Source: Lithodes maja (taxonomy: Eukaryota; Arthropoda; Malacostraca; Decapoda; Lithodidae). Taken from it: a stretch of 64,000 nucleotides of DNA. A model generated the notes under the pieces. That model was not told the DNA's origin, ran no database searches, and saw only the letters and a program-made list of their open reading frames with translations. Positions within the stretch are counted from its first letter, which is position 1; every line of letters begins with the position of its first letter. The stretch is from contig JBAKBP010007975.1 in the NCBI GenBank assembly GCA_037953745.1, forward strand, positions 31,069 to 95,068, read 5' to 3'. Both the position numbers and the translations under genes were made by a program. Positions 35,424 through 46,248 of this stretch are shown here, piece by piece.

Positions 35424-35758
35424 CCTCGCTCGACGGGTCTGTGGCTACCCAGACCGTCGGCGGGGGGGCGGACCAGGGCACAGCCGCAGAGAGCGAGCCC
35501 GGAGCAACCCAGAGACCGAAGCGTCAGCGAACGGGACGCAGGAGCGGCAGGAGCCGAACCAGAGGGGCAATGGAAACACCACGGGGCCCATGAGGAGGAG
35601 GCGGAGTAGCCGGAGGCTCCCTAAGGAAAGGGGCAGAGCGGCCCAAAGCAGCGAACCCACGAACGAGTCCCAGAGCCACCCCAGGAGGGAGACCGAGTGC
35701 AAACACGGCGAAGACCTTCTACCGAAGGTGCACCGCGGGCGGCAGACCCCGGGTCACC

Positions 35759-36559
35759 TTAGCGCCGGACAAAACCCATGCGAGACCAACCCATGGCACG
35801 ACACGCGACGGGGTCAAGCGTGAATTGGGAACACCAAAAGGGGAACCCGAACCGTGCGACGGTGCGAACGACTGTGAGGGCGTCGCCAACGCACAGGCCG
35901 AGGGCTTCGGAAACTACCAACCAGACGGCCAAGGAAAACAGGAGCGGGAGCCCGCTCCTGAGGAGAGGACCCAGAGCCTGCCCCACATGTGCGGAGAAGA
36001 TCCGCGGCGCGATGTGGAGACCGAAGGGAAGGCCGGCGAACAGGAACACACGATCGGAAGGCTGAACGGCCAAGAATCGCTGGAAGAGAGGATGGAGAGG
36101 AACGAGCCAAGACGCATCCTGGAGGGCCAGCGATACAACCCACGACAGAGGGCACAGGGCCAGGCGTACCAGGGGCACCGGCAGCATCCGAAACCGTGTG
36201 TGCACGACGCGCCCGTTGAGGGCCGACAGAACCACCAACGGCCGCATCGCGACGCAGTTCGTCGACGGGACCAGAAAGACACGGGAGAGGAAAACCGGGC
36301 GACCGGCGATCAACCCCCTCGACGCTACCCAGCTCGGGCATGGAAGTGAGCACGTGGGCCACCTCCGAAGAGATGGACCGGCGTTGGTGACAAGAGCGGA
36401 AAGGGGGTCGAGACGTCCACCACCAGGGGAGACCCCACCGCGCAACCCGCCGCCCCCAACGTCCCTCGCGGCAACCGAGGGGCGCAAGGGCAAAAACAAC
36501 CCGAGGGAGCACCCGAGAGGAGGGGAGCGACCCGGTCGGCCAGGCGAGAAGGAGAACAA
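35759..36559 (-). pseudogene. DIRS-2 reverse transcriptase, catalytic aspartates lost
   Basis: 266 codons with the same order of blocks as DIRS-1: MRPLVVLSALNGRVVHTRF, SLALQDASWLVPLHP, VFLFAGLPFGLHIAPRIFS and LFSLAVWLVVSEALG. Where the family has YLDDW, DIRS-2 reads SLAVW, so both aspartates are gone (DIRS-1 keeps the second). The first catalytic Asp is also Ala. VVDLSAL of DIRS-1 is VVLSAL here, one residue shorter. The frame ends earlier than in DIRS-1 because of a one-base indel near 35840. Confidence 0.83.
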
Positions 36560-38627
36560 GGAGGCCGACCCAGAGAACTACACAGTGTGTTGACGCGGAG
36601 GTACCCTCGGTACGGGCCGTGCGGGCACGAGCGCCACGTCGACCTCTACCCCCCCCCCCCAACCCCAGGCCGGCGCGGGGCAGACCACGTCGAAGGGCGG
36701 CCGGAAGTGGAAGACCGGCCAGCCCCGACACAGCGGGGATGAAAGGGGCAAGAACAGAAGGGCGAGGCGGAATCGACGCACTGGCCTGCAACGACCCAGT
36801 CCTGCGGCCGCGCAAGGCGGCAGCACTCGGAGCAGCACCCCGAAGAGGACCGGCAGAAGGACGGGACTGAGAAGACCCCGCGTGCGACACAGCACGACGG
36901 GGCGAGACGGAAGCAGGGACCGCAACGACACAGCGCGTCGTCGCGTGTCGGAAGCAGGGGCCGCCGACAGAGAAGCGAGCATACCCAAGCAACCAGCTGA
37001 AACAACCCCGACGTATATAGCGCAGAGTACAACAAACCCTGACGAATATCCAAGGGGGCCGGCCGGCAGAACGAGGACCGCACTGTCGGGCGGCGCCGAG
37101 TTGCCGCGCACAAAACCGCCTGCAGCTCGGGAACCAAAGACACCGCGAGCCGAAGGTGGACCCGCAGAACGCGGTCCAAACCCTCGCGAAGAGCGCCTGG
37201 CGCAGACGCCCCGAAAAGCCGCAGGCGGGGACAGACGGCTGGAGGGAACCGAAAGACAAGACAAGAAGTCCGTCACCCTCTGTCGCAAGGGAAAAACCGT
37301 GGCGACAGAGGCCCGACCCGGGTGAGAGAAGAACGGGTAGCAATAGAACAAAGTCCAAGAATGGGCGCGCCCATCCAGGACCAGAACGCGCCGGCCAACC
37401 TGCCGACAGACACAAGAGGAGGCAAAAGCAGGGACGAACCTAGTCCAACGTCAAGGCTAGTAACCTAAGGGAGGGACCGAAGGAGAGCCGTCGACGGAAC
37501 GGTATGAAGGCGAAGGCCACAGCAAACCAGGCCTCCAAGGGGAGAGGGCGACCGAGCATGACGGCGAAGCCAGGCGTACCGGCGTCGCACAAACCCACCC
37601 CACAGGAGGACAGACCCGCCAAAACAGCCAGGGACTGAACAGCCGGAAGGAGGGCAGTGCGGCTGAAGTCTGACCAGAGCGTAGGCCTGCAGAAGGGAGC
37701 GGGACCGGAGCAGGGGTAGGAAGGGCGAGGCGCTGAGGGTGAGGCACCGCCAAGAAGCGCGAGAAGAGGGAGGCGTCCAACGACGCCAAGCACCCGTCGA
37801 AGCGTGACACAACCCAGCCCTGCAAAGCCAACAATCGAACCGAGAGAGGCGACCCCCCCCCCCCCCACCCCCCCACCCAGAAGGGTCGGCCCGCAGGGAC
37901 AAGCGGGAGCGGGAGCGAGACCCACGACACGAACCAGCAGCGTCGCGGCCCAAGGAAGGCGAGCGACGACGGCCGTGCCGCCATAGAGGGACCCGTCCCC
38001 AAACACGAACGGCCGAGGGGGAAACAGCACCAACCCCCTCTTCCAGCGACACGACAGCTCCCGAGAAAAAGGGGACCCCGAAACCTCACCGAGGCAAGAG
38101 GAGGGGTACCCCCCAGGCGAGACGGGAAGTGAAGGGCAGGAAGAGAAGGAGGAGGAGCAGGACGACGGGAGGGGGAAGGCTGGCCGGGTGAAAGGAGGCC
38201 AGAAGGAGCCGCGGGGGGAAACAGAGCAAGGACCCCCGGGGCTGAGAGAACAGGGCGGCCCGACACCGAGGAGGAGGAGGGAGGGACCCCCACCGTGGGA
38301 CGAGACCGTGAAGGAAGAAGAGGCACTGAAGCAGGTGAAGTAGGAGAAGCAACGACACCCAGGCGGACCCTCCTGGACAGTGCAGGAGGGAGCAGAGGGC
38401 CAGCGACAGCACGAACAACCGCGCGCGGAGAGGACAACGTAAGAGGAAGTCGTCTGGGCAAGGAAAGCGGGCGGAAGGGAGGAGAGCCCCTATCCGTAGA
38501 GGCCAGGGGAGGGCGCATAGGAGCAGAGCCGCCAACCCCGGCCTCAGGGCGAGAACCAAGACGAGGGCGACGGGCGACGTCAAGGTGAGCAGGAGGACGA
38601 CGAGGGGCAGTAGCGAGGCGAGCGGGG
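36560..38627 (-). pseudogene. DIRS-2 gag-like and pre-RT region (degraded)
   Basis: Overlapping minus frames (38716-37457, 38033-37440, 37415-35814) cover this stretch. Only pieces such as LWSDFSRTALLPAVQSLAVL align with the frame judged protein-like in DIRS-1. The 533-codon frame 37415-35814 runs across a frameshift into an antisense-like mixture and is not a real protein. A run of 14 Cs (37853-37866 region) and another near 36650 differ from DIRS-1 and break frames. Confidence 0.45.
37444..37468. repeat. terminal-repeat-like patch inside DIRS-2 gag region
   Basis: TCCAACGTCAAGGCTAGTAA and the next five bases match the terminal repeat (6489-6513) with one mismatch. DIRS-1 has only unrelated sequence at this position. 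It looks like a template-switch or gene-conversion scar. Confidence 0.6.
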
Positions 38628-38628
38628 A

Positions 38629-38876
38629 GGCTTAAGTTGACCAGTAGCGTAGGGGAACCATATGATACCCAGCTCGCCTTGTACCATTTGTGCCAACCCC
38701 AGATGGGACGGCACAACGTCGTCCACGAATTCCAGGTACCTATTTACAGCTAGGTGAACTGAGGCTAACACACGAAAGGAGACAAGCCCAATTCGCACCG
38801 CCCGGTCTGGGAGTGAACCCCCGACCCCTCGTGTGTGAGACGAGAGCTCCACCTACGAGGCTACGGGCTGTGGTGA
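38629..38876 (-). mobile_element. tRNA-derived SINE replacing part of DIRS-2
   Basis: About 250 bp absent from DIRS-1. It begins on the minus strand with a tRNA-like head: A box TAGCCTCGTAGG (38863 downward), an anticodon arm CTCGT-CTCACAC-ACGAG with CAC as anticodon (Val-like), and B box GGTTCACTCCC (about 38819-38809). A tail follows that includes AGCTGTAAATAGGTACC, a motif I recall from other invertebrate SINEs. About 130 bp of DIRS sequence present in copy 1 (around 12250-12380) is missing at the site. No clear target duplication was found. Confidence 0.72.
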
Positions 38877-39284
38877 ACGGCCGGCAGGCGGGTCATGGAT
38901 ACCCAGGGTGACGCGGAACCGGGCGGCAACAAATGCCGGGGAACGGCGGCCCACAGGCCCAATGTGGCGGGAGACCATCGGCCACACCGACGGAAGGGAA
39001 GCAGAGGCCACAGCCGCCGCCGAGGAACCAGGGCCATGGAGCAGCACAACCACCAGGGCCAGACACGGGCCACACAGAGCAGGGAGGTAGGCCGTAGAGG
39101 ACACAAAGAGCGAGTGGCGCAAGCAGGACATGTGGCTCACCAAGCACGGGGAGCGACAACCAAGGCGAAAGCAAAGCAGCCGACCAGCACGAGAAGAACA
39201 CACACCAGAATCAGCACGACGAAGGTGTAAGTGGAGAGAATGGCCAAGAAGAACCAGGGAAGGAGCATGGGGAAACAGGAACAC
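38853..39284 (-). pseudogene. DIRS-2 gag-like N-terminal remnant
   Basis: 143 codons whose second half (ALCGPCLALVVVLLHGPGSS and on to SPAFVAARFRVTLGI) aligns with the DIRS-1 frame 12597-12049. It is cut by the SINE-like insertion. The start codon is not assignable. Confidence 0.45.
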
Positions 39285-40633
39285 ACATGCAAACAGGTAT
39301 CTGTACTCACCCTAAACCGGGAGCACAGAGGTAGGTGAGGAGGGCGGCCGAGGCGGAAGAGCACCAGCAGAACCTGCGAAGATGGAGAAAGTGTTAACCA
39401 CCACTCAACATCTTACATGCAGGGCCTATAACACCAGGAAAGTGCATACACCAATATAGTATCAGGCAACAATATGACACAAAAAAGGGTCAACAGTGAA
39501 AGCCAACTATAACCGCAAATTTGCGGGCCAATAGAGGTAGATCCGTACCGACACAAACCTCCCACATCGCCACGCGACCCCCCAGCGAACGCCGCAAATT
39601 TGCGGGGAGCCGAAACGACCCAGAGGGCCGAATCGAGCACTCCGCAAATTTGCGGGTACGGCCAAGAGGGCCCGGTGCCGAACAAGCGAGAGGGGCGTCT
39701 AGGAAAACCAAAAAAGGCCGGCAAACAAGCGTCAACTCCTTATGAACTCCAAGCGAAGATGACCGTGACCATCTAGCTGAGCAGTGTCTTCCTTGATAAT
39801 ATCCTGACTCGACCGGTCAAGGGAGAGGCAAGGAAGGCACACCAGGGGAGAGGAGGCACATACCCTGGGAACCACCCAACCCACAGAGATAGAGCAAAGC
39901 CCATGAGGAGAAGTGGCAGGTTGGGTGGTTTGGCACAACAGGGGCCCCCGTGGGGTACCCCAGGATTGGGCAAAAGTGATGAAAGGATGGAGGTGAAAAC
40001 AGGAAGGGAAACACAAAAAACCAGTAATGAAACTGGCGAGAAAAAGGGTGGCCTAGCCGCGAGTAGAGAATGTGTCAGGGGCGAAAAAACCCTGTGGAGT
40101 GAGGGAGAGGCCCCCGTGGGGTACCTCTGGGTATCACGAACCACTAAGCGCCCAGGCCCTTGAGACACAGTGAAGGCTCGAAAGGGGGGACTCGGGAATA
40201 ACGCTAGTTATGCGGCTGACACAAACTCTACAAACAGCACCGCCACCACGAAATCTCAGGTTGTGAACCAACTGTACACCTAGGCTATGAAAAAATGAGA
40301 ACTCATAAGGGCATAGCAATTCCTGAATGATAAACAAGCTAGGCTAATTGAAGCTAAAAGCTAAACTATGCCCAGACTAACAGGAAAAAAGAATATGAAA
40401 AGAGAAAGAATGAAAACATATAGACGGGGAACGCCAAGCGCCCCCGTACCTACGGTAGCTATTTCCACACGCGTCTCCATTAAACACACTGAGGAGCCCA
40501 TTTAGGTGTGTCCTAGATCACGTAACATCTGTCTAGCAAAAAGAAGGCCAGAAAAGCCGAAACGAACCTAAAACAGGGTGAATTGAAGGAGCACAACAAA
40601 AGCGGACTCAATCAATGGAGGCGCGTGAAAAAA
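39285..40633. other. DIRS-2 long 5' leader
   Basis: Counterpart of the DIRS-1 leader. It holds the palindrome cluster, GGGGCCCCCGTGGGGTACCC at 39941-39960 and a diverged second copy near 40107. No coding domain was seen. Confidence 0.6.
39513..39655. promoter_or_regulatory. CCGCAAATTTGCGG palindrome cluster in DIRS-2
   Basis: Three perfect palindromes at 39513-39526, 39592-39605 and 39642-39655. The fourth, expected near 39562, has eroded. The spacing (79 = 49+30, then 50) equals that of DIRS-1. The palindrome damaged in DIRS-1 is intact here and vice versa, so the ancestor had four. Confidence 0.65.
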
Positions 40634-40935
40634 TGATAACAAGAGAGGGTCGCTCATGCGCACGTTCGACAGGGATCGGCGCATGACGGAACACGGGATG
40701 GGCCTTGAGCGGTAACTAAGGTAAACCCCTTTTTCTTCTCTTCTAATGCTTTTTTCACCTTCGGTGGTAGTTTTGGTTAATGTACAACGTCTCCTAGAGC
40801 AAGATAAGGAGTAGACTCTAGACGTTTTCTTTTTAACCGCGGTTGGAATGACGACATAGCAGTCAAAATAGACAAGTCGTCATTGCAATTAGGTTAATAG
40901 CCTTGACGTTGGATTTGCCAAGACTACTAACAAAT
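40634..40935. repeat. DIRS-2 right inverted terminal repeat
   Basis: Inverted partner of 32737-33083, ending GACTACTAACAAAT. It is followed by ATGTTTTTTTCC, which is not satellite. Confidence 0.92.
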
Positions 40936-41127
40936 ATGTTTTTTTCCGGCTGCACTATAAGGGCAGCCTATTTTCTTCTATACCAAACGCTCAACAATCC
41001 TGCTTTACGACCCAATACGCTGGGCTACAACCGCGAGCCAACAAGCACCAAGCGCAAAATACTACTCAAACCAAAGCAGGAGGCTACCCGTGTGTCAATC
41101 TCTTCGGGATCATACACCTGTGATAGC

Positions 41128-44100
41128 CTACGACTGATCATCTACCCTCGATAAACAATCCGCAATCACATTGTCACATCCCGCAATATGCCGGATGTCC
41201 AGGTTATACTCCTGCAACATCAATGACCACCGGGTCAGTCTCATATTGCGATTGTGAAATTGATTTAGGAATCTCAAAGGGTGATGATCAGTGTAGATAA
41301 CCACGACTGGGCCATAGGCTGGAACATACACCTCGAAGTGCCTGAGTGACAGCACAATCGCCAGTAATTCCTTTTCTATTGTAGAATAGTTCTTTTGTGC
41401 AGCATTGAACTTCTTAGAAAAGAAACTTACTGGGTGTTCCACACCTTCATTGTCTGTCTGTAGCAAGACGGCACCAGCCCCTACACCACTAGCATCTGTT
41501 GCCAGCTGAAAAGGCCTGTTAAAGTCTGGGGCCCTGAGTATCGGGTGAGTACACAGCAAATGCTTCACTAAATTAAAAGCCTTTTCACACTCAGGCGCCC
41601 ACAAAAACTTTTTGTCTTTAGATAACAAATCTGTGAGAGGTGCCAACACCGTAGAGTAACCTTTTATAAAGCGTCTGTAGTAGCCTATCATACCCAAGAA
41701 TCTCATGATCTGCTTCTTGGTGGTTGGGTGCGGAAATTTATTGATAGCCTGTACCTTGTTCTGAGGAGGGCACACCTGTCCCCTTCCCACTACAAACCCA
41801 AGGTACTGCACAGTGGCTTTTACGAAGTCACACTTTGCCAAATTTACTACCAGACTTGCTTCACTAAGTTTCCGGAACAAGGTCTCCAGGTGCTCACAAT
41901 GGCTCTCAAAGTCGTCATCATAAATGATTACATCGTCCAAGTATACGGTGCAATTTGGAATGTCCTTGACAATTTCATTCATCAGGTTCTGAAACGTTGC
42001 TGGTGCATTCTTAAGTCCGTAGGGCATAACATTACACCGGTAAGTACTCCCGTCCACCACAAAACCACATACCTCTTTAGCGCGCTCGGACAAAGGTACT
42101 TGCCAGTAACCTTTTACTAAATCAACTTTAGACAAAAACCGAGCATTACCAATTTTATCAACACTATCATCAACCCGAGGAAGAGGATATGGGTTAGTTG
42201 GAGTCAAACCGTTTAGCCTACGGAAATCAATACAGAAGCGTACCTTGCCATCTGGTTTAGGCTGCAGTGTTACGGGGGAAGTCCATTTAACGGTACCCTT
42301 CTCTATCAACCCTCTACCGAGCATATACTCCAACTCATCCCTCAGAGCGGGTAGTTTTATGGGGGGCACACGGTATGGGATTGACTTAAAGGGTAGATGG
42401 TGCCCCACGTCAACATCATGCATAGCCTGAGTAGTGAGGCCTGGATGTTCAGCGAATACAGTGGGGTATAAACCGAGCAACTGACGGATAGCTTCAAATT
42501 GCGGCTCAGGCAAATGGGCTATAGCCTCGTCAGCCCTTAGGCTCGAGTTCCCCGCCCACTGATCCGCTGAAACATGGTGATCCCAGCTATCCTCCTCTGA
42601 AGCTTGACTGTCCCCCTCTCCTTCTCCACCACGGCCGCAACAAGCCAACACAGGGACAGTGAGAGGCTCAGAGGGGCGCCTCACATACTCTTTTATCAGG
42701 TTCACGTGACATAACTGATTCTTCTTCCTCCTGTCTGGAGTGGCAACAAGGTAATCTAGGTCCGAAATTTTCTCCACAATTTTATAGGGTCCAGTATACT
42801 TCGCCGACAAGGGGTTACCCACCAAAGGCAACAAAATCAACACCTCCTGTCCCACAATGAACTCCCGGAGCTTCACTTTGCGATCATACCTGTCCTTCAT
42901 TAAAGCTTGTGACCCTGTTAAATTCCGACCTGCCATCTCCAGACTCTTAAGCATGCGCTCACGGCTTTCAAACACATACTTCAACAAGGAACAAGGCGGC
43001 ACAGTTCCTTCCCAAATTTCCCGCAGCATATTAAGGGGGCCCCTGACTCGGTGTCCAAAAATCAGCTCGTTTGGACTAAATCCCAGGCTCTCACCAGGCA
43101 CTTCCCGAGCAGCAAACAGTACATACGGCAATCCAAGATCCCAATCTCTTCCGTTATCAGCACAATAACACCTGAGCATGCTTTTAAGGGTGGCATGCCA
43201 CCGCTCAAGCACCCCTTGGCTCTCAGGGTGATACGCTGACGATACCACCGCCCGTATTCCATGCTGTTGCATTGTTTGCTTAAAGAGATTGGAGGTGAAA
43301 TTGGACCCCTGATCAGACTGAATCTCCTCCGGGTACCCGTACCTTGAAAAGTACCACAACAAGTTACTGACTACCGTCTTAGCCATGCCGTTTTTCATGG
43401 GGTATGCATCGGGGTATCTAGTGGCAACATCCATGATGGTTAACAAAAATTTATTACCAGCCTTTGTGGGAGGGAGGGGACCAACCATGTCAACAACAAT
43501 CTTACTAAAAGGTGGCCCAATTACAGGAATAGGGTGCAACGGAGCTTTAGGAATAACTTGGTTTGGTTTCCCGACCCGTTGACAAATATCACATGAGTTT
43601 ATCCAGGACTGCACATGAGACTTCATCCCCGGCCACCAAAACAACTTCCCCAAAGCCGCCACCGTTTTTCTTACCCCCAAATGTCCTGCCAGCGGTGTGT
43701 CATGCGCCAAACTCAGTAGGCTATCCCTGCACTCCCGCGGCACCATCAACTGGTCCACTACCCCGGACCCCATCTTCCAGCTACGGTTAGGGTCTTGAAA
43801 ACGCCGATACAGGATGCCATCTAAATAAAAAAAATCTCCCGGCTGTGCATCACCGTCCTCGTCGAGCTCCACAGCTCCATTAGCACACGTTTGGAGCTCA
43901 GGGTCCTCCAGCTGCAACCGACGTATATCTGAGGGTGCCAAGCGATCTAACTGCTCCCGGAGCAATGCATGACCCTCCCCGATACTGAGCTGCTCCCTCT
44001 GTCTCTCTCGATGTTCATAACGTTGCTGTCGTGGAGACTCGTCATGCCCAGCCTCGTCACTCTCGATGACAGGCCCAGGGGCTACTCCAGAACTAAGTAA

Positions 44101-46248
44101 TGGTGCTAATACTGAATCACCCAGGAGAGCCGCCGAGTCAAAACTCTTAAAACCAACTCCAGCTTTAGCCTCCTCCTGTTGATCGTTCCTCTGCTGGTCT
44201 GAAGACGGAGGACTAGGCTGTGACACTTTAGCTGCCCGAGCTCGGGTGACAGCACACGCCATGGGTTGTGCCTGGCACCGCTCGACCCACTCTCGCTCTT
44301 CCCTACTCACGTCGGCCGGCCTCTCGGCAACGACTAAGGGTAGAACCTCAGAAGCGGGCATTGCAAAGTCGTTGCCGAGAAGAAGGTCGACGCCCTCCAC
44401 TGGCAGTTTCTCCACAATCCCAACATCCAATTCACGTGCCACACCATCCACCTCCAACTCCAACCGCACCAGCGGGTATGACCGAGTTGCATTAATACCC
44501 TGCACCACCACCACCCGAGCCGCATTTATAGGGTAGCCAGTCAAGTTTTTCATCAAAGTCTGGGAAGCACCTGTATCACGCAAGACCTCTACTCCATGCT
44601 TGCGCCCCGCCCACATCACGCAACCCCGTCCTCTATGGTCGCAAAAAACATCCTGAGCAGGGTTCGAGCCTCCCAGGTGCTTCTGCATTGGCTGTGCCTC
44701 AGCCTCTGACGAACTGCCCCGGGCAAACTCAGAAGGCTTCAGAGACACACCAATGTTGCAGGCCAAAGACACAGCTGCTGTAGGTGGTTTGCTAGGACAG
44801 ACTCTTGCAAAGTGCCCCTTTTTATGACATTGATAACACTCTAACTCCCCTTTGGGCTTCCCTTGGTACTGGGAAGGGCCCGGCCCCTTCTTAAATGGGA
44901 CGGTGCTAGTCTTGTGGTCAGTCTTGGTATCATAACTCTTGTACTTGTTTGCATAAGATATATTACTAACTCGGGGGGGTGGGGCGTCACGCCCCTTGTT
45001 ACCTGCCTCACTACGCTGGGCAGACCCGCACCCACGAATTAATGATAGCCGGAGGTCAGCCATCTCAGCTGCCTCCTGTAGAGTTTTTGGATTCTTTTCT
45101 TTAATAGTTAAAGTCATTTCTGCACCTGTACACTTATAAAACTGCTCGAGCAGAAACAGCTCAGTCAACTGTTCGGCCGTCTCAGCTTTCTCAGAACGTG
45201 TCCAGTTTGTAAGTGCATCTTTTAAGTCCCGGGCATGTTCAAGAAAGGTCGCCTCCCTAGTCTTTGTAACACCCCGAAACTTCAATCGATATGTTTCTGG
45301 TTGCAACTCGTATGCCCGTAGGACAGCTCTCTTCAATTCTGGGTAGTCAATGCAAAACTCTAAAGGCAGTGCATCATAAGCCTTCAGACCCTTACCCGTA
45401 AGTCTTGAGGAGACCAGAGCTGCCCACTTCTCTTCAGGCCAATTATGCTCCCTACACTTCTTCTCAAAACGATTAAAAAATTCTGTGACTTCAGTTTCAC
45501 TAAATGCCGGCACCAACTTGACTAAGTGGGACAAGGACTGTTCTCTTACTTGGCCCTCACGGCCCATCCGAATCCCTGTCGACTCTGCACGAGTCTTATC
45601 TAAATCTATTTGAGCACAATATTTCTCTGAGTCGTACCTAAGCTCAGCCTCGTGCCTCCTAACCTCAGCCTCATGCCTCCTGGTCTCAGCCTCAATCTCC
45701 TGCTTCCTAGCCTCATTCTCCTGCTTCCTAGCCTCATTCTCCTGCTTCCTAGATTCATTCTCAATCTTAGCAAGCTCAAGTTTAAATATCATCTCAGGAG
45801 ACAGGCCGGAAGAGGGAGCTGCCACTACTGAAGGAGGGGGGGCAAGAACTGGGGAACCACCATACGCACCGCCCGAGGGCACTCCAATCTTCCAATGCTC
45901 ATCCCTCTGTGGGAGAGTGCTAACCTCCGGCAACTGAGTGGACGGCACTGTGGGAGTCGAGTGAGAGGGGATCTGGGGAGGAACCCCCCCAAACGCCCTC
46001 TCCTCCGAAACCCCATGTCGCCCACGCAACACCCAGGAAATCAGCTCCCCCTTGGACATCCCTCCTACATTGGATAGACCCAAAACCTTGGCTATCAGGT
46101 GCAAGCCATAAACATTCACCCCAGTCAGCCTCTCCTCCGTCACATGGTACTGCTTACTCACAAAAAGTCTAGCATCCTCCTCACTAGTTACTAACGGCAC
46201 CTCCTCACTTAGCATCTCTCGCTCCTCGTCAGTACTAGGGCACGACAT
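41128..46248 (-). CDS. Gmr1-like polyprotein: gag-PR-IN-RT-RNase H
   Basis: About 1,706 codons without a stop from the first ATG at 46248; the frame is open a few codons further upstream but without ATG. Approximate order: gag with a SAP-like segment (residues 40-75), a charged coiled coil (about 165-220, repeats of NEARKQE), capsid-like core, zinc knuckle CYQCHKKGHFARVC (about 475), aspartic protease DTGASQTLM (about 561), integrase with HHCC finger (850-890), catalytic core (VDMVGPL, SDQGSNF, LERWH; about 924-1019) and a GPYKIV block. RT follows with FCIDFRRLN, KVDLVKGYWQVPL and YLDDVIIY (about 1442), then RNase H with ATDASGVGAGAV and TDHHPLRF. All these catalytic residues are present. Integrase before RT is the reverse of ordinary Gypsy order and matches the Gmr1 group. 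There is no envelope frame. The unbroken frame suggests recent insertion. Confidence 0.92.
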   Translation of the reverse strand: MSCPSTDEEREMLSEEVPLVTSEEDARLFVSKQYHVTEERLTGVNVYGLHLIAKVLGLSNVGGMSKGELISWVLRGRHGVSEERAFGGVPPQIPSHSTPTVPSTQLPEVSTLPQRDEHWKIGVPSGGAYGGSPVLAPPPSVVAAPSSGLSPEMIFKLELAKIENESRKQENEARKQENEARKQEIEAETRRHEAEVRRHEAELRYDSEKYCAQIDLDKTRAESTGIRMGREGQVREQSLSHLVKLVPAFSETEVTEFFNRFEKKCREHNWPEEKWAALVSSRLTGKGLKAYDALPLEFCIDYPELKRAVLRAYELQPETYRLKFRGVTKTREATFLEHARDLKDALTNWTRSEKAETAEQLTELFLLEQFYKCTGAEMTLTIKEKNPKTLQEAAEMADLRLSLIRGCGSAQRSEAGNKGRDAPPPRVSNISYANKYKSYDTKTDHKTSTVPFKKGPGPSQYQGKPKGELECYQCHKKGHFARVCPSKPPTAAVSLACNIGVSLKPSEFARGSSSEAEAQPMQKHLGGSNPAQDVFCDHRGRGCVMWAGRKHGVEVLRDTGASQTLMKNLTGYPINAARVVVVQGINATRSYPLVRLELEVDGVARELDVGIVEKLPVEGVDLLLGNDFAMPASEVLPLVVAERPADVSREEREWVERCQAQPMACAVTRARAAKVSQPSPPSSDQQRNDQQEEAKAGVGFKSFDSAALLGDSVLAPLLSSGVAPGPVIESDEAGHDESPRQQRYEHRERQREQLSIGEGHALLREQLDRLAPSDIRRLQLEDPELQTCANGAVELDEDGDAQPGDFFYLDGILYRRFQDPNRSWKMGSGVVDQLMVPRECRDSLLSLAHDTPLAGHLGVRKTVAALGKLFWWPGMKSHVQSWINSCDICQRVGKPNQVIPKAPLHPIPVIGPPFSKIVVDMVGPLPPTKAGNKFLLTIMDVATRYPDAYPMKNGMAKTVVSNLLWYFSRYGYPEEIQSDQGSNFTSNLFKQTMQQHGIRAVVSSAYHPESQGVLERWHATLKSMLRCYCADNGRDWDLGLPYVLFAAREVPGESLGFSPNELIFGHRVRGPLNMLREIWEGTVPPCSLLKYVFESRERMLKSLEMAGRNLTGSQALMKDRYDRKVKLREFIVGQEVLILLPLVGNPLSAKYTGPYKIVEKISDLDYLVATPDRRKKNQLCHVNLIKEYVRRPSEPLTVPVLACCGRGGEGEGDSQASEEDSWDHHVSADQWAGNSSLRADEAIAHLPEPQFEAIRQLLGLYPTVFAEHPGLTTQAMHDVDVGHHLPFKSIPYRVPPIKLPALRDELEYMLGRGLIEKGTVKWTSPVTLQPKPDGKVRFCIDFRRLNGLTPTNPYPLPRVDDSVDKIGNARFLSKVDLVKGYWQVPLSERAKEVCGFVVDGSTYRCNVMPYGLKNAPATFQNLMNEIVKDIPNCTVYLDDVIIYDDDFESHCEHLETLFRKLSEASLVVNLAKCDFVKATVQYLGFVVGRGQVCPPQNKVQAINKFPHPTTKKQIMRFLGMIGYYRRFIKGYSTVLAPLTDLLSKDKKFLWAPECEKAFNLVKHLLCTHPILRAPDFNRPFQLATDASGVGAGAVLLQTDNEGVEHPVSFFSKKFNAAQKNYSTIEKELLAIVLSLRHFEVYVPAYGPVVVIYTDHHPLRFLNQFHNRNMRLTRWSLMLQEYNLDIRHIAGCDNVIADCLSRVDDQS

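Larger units (their letters stand above)
32737..40935 (-). mobile_element. DIRS1-like retrotransposon, copy 2
   Basis: About 8.2 kb with the same layout as DIRS-1: terminal repeats 32737-33083 and 40634-40935, internal complementary region 33146-33259, and minus-strand gag to recombinase remnants. It differs from DIRS-1 by many substitutions, frameshifting indels, a SINE-like insertion with local deletion (38629-38876) and a short terminal-repeat-like patch (37444-37468). The left flank is satellite, whereas the right flank is the 3' part of a Gypsy-type element. The two flanks do not join into a satellite site, so the locus looks rearranged or mis-joined. Confidence 0.93.

Noticed and set aside
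35814..37415. 533-codon minus frame in DIRS-2
   Set aside because: It crosses a frameshift and covers the RT region in the wrong phase. A compositional artefact.
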